Positions 5,673 to 7,303 of a DNA stretch of 7,303 bases are shown here, one piece after another. Both the position numbers and the translations under genes were made by a program. Source of the stretch: Leptolyngbya sp. SIO4C1 (lineage in GTDB: Bacteria > Cyanobacteriota > Cyanobacteriia > Phormidesmidales > Phormidesmidaceae); contig JAAHIA010000252.1 of NCBI GenBank assembly GCA_010671975.1, positions 1-7,303 on the forward strand. Reading direction: 5' to 3'. Numbering within the stretch: position 1 is the first letter of the stretch; each line of letters begins with the position of its first letter. The notes below the pieces were generated by a model that worked only from the letters and a program-made list of their open reading frames with translations, ran no database searches and was not told the DNA's origin.

Positions 5673-6305
5673 CTAGTTTAGACCAGCGGTGGGTGAGGAT
5701 GCCTTTTTCTGATAAAACTTTCTGAATCCTAGAAGCGCGATCGCGGCGAGACCCAAGATGGTGCCAGGCTCAGGCACTACGGAGTATTGCACCGTGCCAA
5801 AGCCGAGGACCGGGCTGCGGGGCTCATCTGGTGGTGTGTAGAACGTCGGATCAAACCCATCGGTGAGGTCGGTGCCAGAAATTCTGACGAAGTCGCCAGG
5901 ATAGTCTAGCGCTGGCACATTGGTAAACGGATGATAGACCGCAAACCAGTCTAGCCCAATCAGCTCTCCGTCTTGAAAGTTCACGGTCGGAAACTCTGGG
6001 AAACGCGGGTCGATATTTTGATTGACGCGCGGATCTTCGGCTAGAGAGACCTCCAGGTTTGCCTCAGCGCCCAGACTCTCAAAGCCAACACCGGTCAGCG
6101 AGGAATCGTCAAACGAAAACGTGCCTCTGTAAAAATCAGGGTTGGGTTCCAAGTCAATCTCGGGTGCCCCGGTGAGAAAGATGCTTTCGCTCAGCATGGC
6201 TCGAAACTGATAGGTGGCCGCCTGGGCAGCATCAACCGTAACGGTTACAGTACCGAAGGTCGCAGCTGCAGCCGCCAATAGCGTTAGCCGGATAGGATGT
6301 TTCAT
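5673..6305 (-). CDS. PEP-CTERM sorting domain-containing secreted protein
   Basis: Exported protein of 210 residues. An N-terminal Sec signal (KHPIRL, then an Ala/Thr/Val-rich core) has a likely cut after AQA near residue 29. The mature part is beta-rich and acidic: RGTFSFDDSSLTGVGFESLG near 60-80 and NFQDGELIGLDWF near 109-121, patterns common in cyanobacterial PEP-CTERM proteins. The C-terminus is a standard exosortase signal: VPEP at 177-180, a hydrophobic segment, and the basic cluster RKFYQKK, followed by 9 extra residues. The family is known to be recognised at the PEP motif by exosortases and sent to the cell surface or extracellular matrix; no exosortase is in the window. The ATG at 6305 is preferred over an in-frame TTG at 6311; neither has a clear Shine-Dalgarno. 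It lies 33 bp downstream of the other PEP-CTERM gene, so probably in the same transcript. Confidence 0.88.
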   Translation of the reverse strand: MKHPIRLTLLAAAAATFGTVTVTVDAAQAATYQFRAMLSESIFLTGAPEIDLEPNPDFYRGTFSFDDSSLTGVGFESLGAEANLEVSLAEDPRVNQNIDPRFPEFPTVNFQDGELIGLDWFAVYHPFTNVPALDYPGDFVRISGTDLTDGFDPTFYTPPDEPRSPVLGFGTVQYSVVPEPGTILGLAAIALLGFRKFYQKKASSPTAGLN

Positions 6306-6338
6306 ATTCAAAAAAGAGAAACTGCACTAGGACGTTGA

Positions 6339-7064
6339 CTATAGACCTTGAAAGCGCCGCTTGCGGCTAAACATGAGTCCGCTACCTAAAAGCACTAGCG
6401 CCGCTATGCTAGTCGGTTCGGGGACTGTTTCGATCACGAGCGTAGGCGGCAGTCCCGCCGTCGCACCGGCCGGGTAGAAGCTGGCATAGCTGTTACGTCC
6501 GTCAATATCGACATTGCCAAACACGCCGCTCAAAGCGATGTCGGTATCAGACGTGGCGGTTACCAGCCACTGATCGACCAGAGTCGTGATATCCCAGGTA
6601 TAAACGCCGTCGTCACCGACGGTGGCAGTTGCGATCGCGTTCTCGCCATCCGGCCCAAAGTCGATATCATCGCCATTGCCGCTGACATCGTCAAAAGGCG
6701 CTGTCAGGTCGTAGACGCTGACGTTTACTGGGCGGTCTGCTGTCGCTGGAATCAGGTTTGCTGGCTCGGTCAGGACCGAGTCATATTCCAGCTTCAGCGT
6801 GGCTTGAAGAAAATTGTCTTGTATCTCGGGGGTTTGCAGTGCACTCAAGTCAAACTGCAGAAACGAGATGGTGTCTAGCCCCTCAAAGCCAATAGCAGTT
6901 GCCTTGTCAGAAAGCAGACGGATATCGCTGGTGCCGCTGATGTTACCGGCGAAAGTGAAGTAAGAATCGCTAGCCGTCACCTTAAAGACGGCGGCTTCGG
7001 CTGCTAACGGGGTAATCGTCGTCGCTGCGATCGCAAGGCCCGTTAACACAGTAAATCGTTTCAT
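6339..7064 (-). CDS. PEP-CTERM protein with DNRLRE/CBM96-like beta-sandwich
   Basis: Exported protein of 241 residues. The signal peptide MKRFTVLTGLAIAATTITPL is followed by a likely cut after AEA (residue 24). The mature region looks like a DNRLRE/CBM96-type beta-sandwich. Visible elements are FLQFDLSAL (68-76), ATLKLEYD (88-95), VNVSVYDLTAPFDD (113-126), YTWDITTLVDQWL (155-167) and PTLVIETVPEP near the end. That fold, known from extracellular enzymes and surface proteins, suggests carbohydrate or matrix contact; the assignment rests on these strand patterns only. An acidic loop GNGDDIDFGPDGEN (129-142) could bind calcium. The C-terminus is a textbook PEP-CTERM: VPEP at 214-217, a hydrophobic segment, and SRKRR. 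The ATG at 7064 begins a proper signal sequence. It is upstream of, and probably co-transcribed with, the second PEP-CTERM gene. Confidence 0.85.
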   Translation of the reverse strand: MKRFTVLTGLAIAATTITPLAAEAAVFKVTASDSYFTFAGNISGTSDIRLLSDKATAIGFEGLDTISFLQFDLSALQTPEIQDNFLQATLKLEYDSVLTEPANLIPATADRPVNVSVYDLTAPFDDVSGNGDDIDFGPDGENAIATATVGDDGVYTWDITTLVDQWLVTATSDTDIALSGVFGNVDIDGRNSYASFYPAGATAGLPPTLVIETVPEPTSIAALVLLGSGLMFSRKRRFQGL

Positions 7065-7127
7065 GGACTAATCCAAATCAGGAACATTCTCAATACAGAC
7101 ACCCTGTTCCCATTTTTAGAAAGGAGA

Positions 7128-7148
7128 GGAGAGAGAATCTCACTCTCC
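7128..7148 (-). other. Small purine/pyrimidine hairpin upstream of the PEP-CTERM pair
   Basis: GGAGAG (7128-7133) pairs with CTCTCC (7143-7148), with two further possible inner pairs. Read on the minus strand it is followed by the pyrimidine-rich TCTCCTTTCT. It could be a second, weak terminator of the gene ending at 7202 or part of the leader of the gene starting at 7064. I see no convincing promoter in 7065-7127. A 6-bp inverted repeat GGAACA/TGTTCC (7081-7086 and 7105-7110) is present there. Confidence 0.25.
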
Positions 7149-7162
7149 CAACGCTGGTCAAA

Positions 7163-7188
7163 CCAGAGGGGCAGCAGTGCCCCTCTGG
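7163..7188 (-). terminator. GC-rich terminator hairpin after the partial gene
   Basis: CCAGAGGGGCA (7163-7173) and TGCCCCTCTGG (7178-7188) form a perfect 11-bp stem with a 4-nt loop. It lies 13 bp past the stop codon of the minus-strand gene ending at 7202. On the minus strand it is followed by TTTGACC, so the U-tract is only three bases. The stem strength and position support termination, but efficiency is uncertain. Confidence 0.6.
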
Positions 7189-7201
7189 CTAGTCAGACAA
7201 C

Positions 7202-7303
7202 CTAGATGAGACCAATTGCCTCATTCGGGTTTGACACATCTGGGACAATCATGAAGCTGTTCTCATCCAAGGCTGAGGACTGAACATCGTTCAAGACTGC
7301 CAA
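7202..7303 (-). CDS. C-terminal fragment of an unidentified protein, 5' end outside the window
   Basis: The minus strand is open from the window edge to a TAG at 7204-7202, giving the last 33 residues of a protein. They include SSALDENSFMIVPDVSNP and end EAIGLI. There are no PEP-CTERM motif, membrane segment or cysteines in this part, and I do not recognise the family. A strong hairpin right after the stop, and a start outside the window, support a real gene end rather than a chance ORF. Same strand as the PEP-CTERM pair but separated by the hairpin, so probably a different transcript. Confidence 0.6.
   Translation of the reverse strand: MAVLNDVQSSALDENSFMIVPDVSNPNEAIGLI

Larger units (their letters stand above)
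1483..7034. repeat. Scattered HIP1 octamers (GCGATCGC), nine copies
   Basis: Copies start at 1483, 1570, 2047, 2468, 3510, 5172, 5737, 6631 and 7027. All lie inside coding regions. Chance expectation for an 8-mer in 7.3 kb is about 0.1. HIP1 is a known hallmark of many cyanobacterial genomes, so this supports the taxonomic call. None occurs in 1-1482 (including the aldolase) or in 3518-5171. Confidence 0.9.

Overview
The window comes from a cyanobacterium. Nine copies of the octamer GCGATCGC (the HIP1 palindrome typical of cyanobacterial chromosomes) lie in 7.3 kb. The gene families also fit: a DevBCA-type exporter, PEP-CTERM secreted proteins and a class I fructose-bisphosphate aldolase. I cannot name the genus. 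A mid-GC Leptolyngbya/Synechococcales-like organism would fit, but that is inference.

Layout. (1) Positions 1-1274: a plus-strand class I fructose-bisphosphate aldolase with a candidate promoter, a leader hairpin and a long two-part hairpin plus T-run downstream. (2) Positions 1275-4405: a minus-strand three-gene operon, read right to left as membrane-fusion protein (DevB-like), permease (DevC-like) and ATPase (DevA-like). Its genes are tightly packed: a TAATG stop/start overlap, then a Shine-Dalgarno that overlaps the previous stop. (3) Positions 4406-4671: a divergent regulatory region. It has a 12-bp perfect palindrome in the devB-side promoter and a good sigma70-type promoter on the plus strand. 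That promoter is followed by a 68-nt stem-loop leader whose loop carries a 12-bp tandem duplication. (4) Positions 4672-4845: a 57-aa zinc-ribbon-like protein on the plus strand. (5) Positions 4949-7064, minus strand: two exported PEP-CTERM proteins, one with a DNRLRE/CBM96-like body, followed by a cytoplasmic PKHD-type Fe(II)/2-oxoglutarate dioxygenase. (6) Positions 7202-7303: the last 33 codons of another minus-strand gene, followed by a strong GC-rich hairpin.

How the genes relate. DevB, DevC and DevA should form one inner-membrane ABC exporter with a periplasmic adaptor. The adaptor keeps the R-x3-L-x6-S tip pattern used to dock a TolC-like outer-membrane channel. The substrate cannot be read from the sequence; the heterocyst glycolipid role is known only for the Anabaena operon. 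The PEP-CTERM pair should be exported and processed by an exosortase encoded elsewhere. The aldolase is ordinary central carbon metabolism and seems unrelated to its neighbours.

The least explained part is 4418-4845. It combines a possible LacI-type operator, a structured repeat-bearing leader and a tiny cysteine-rich protein between two divergent transcription units. I did not find a clearly new multi-gene system.
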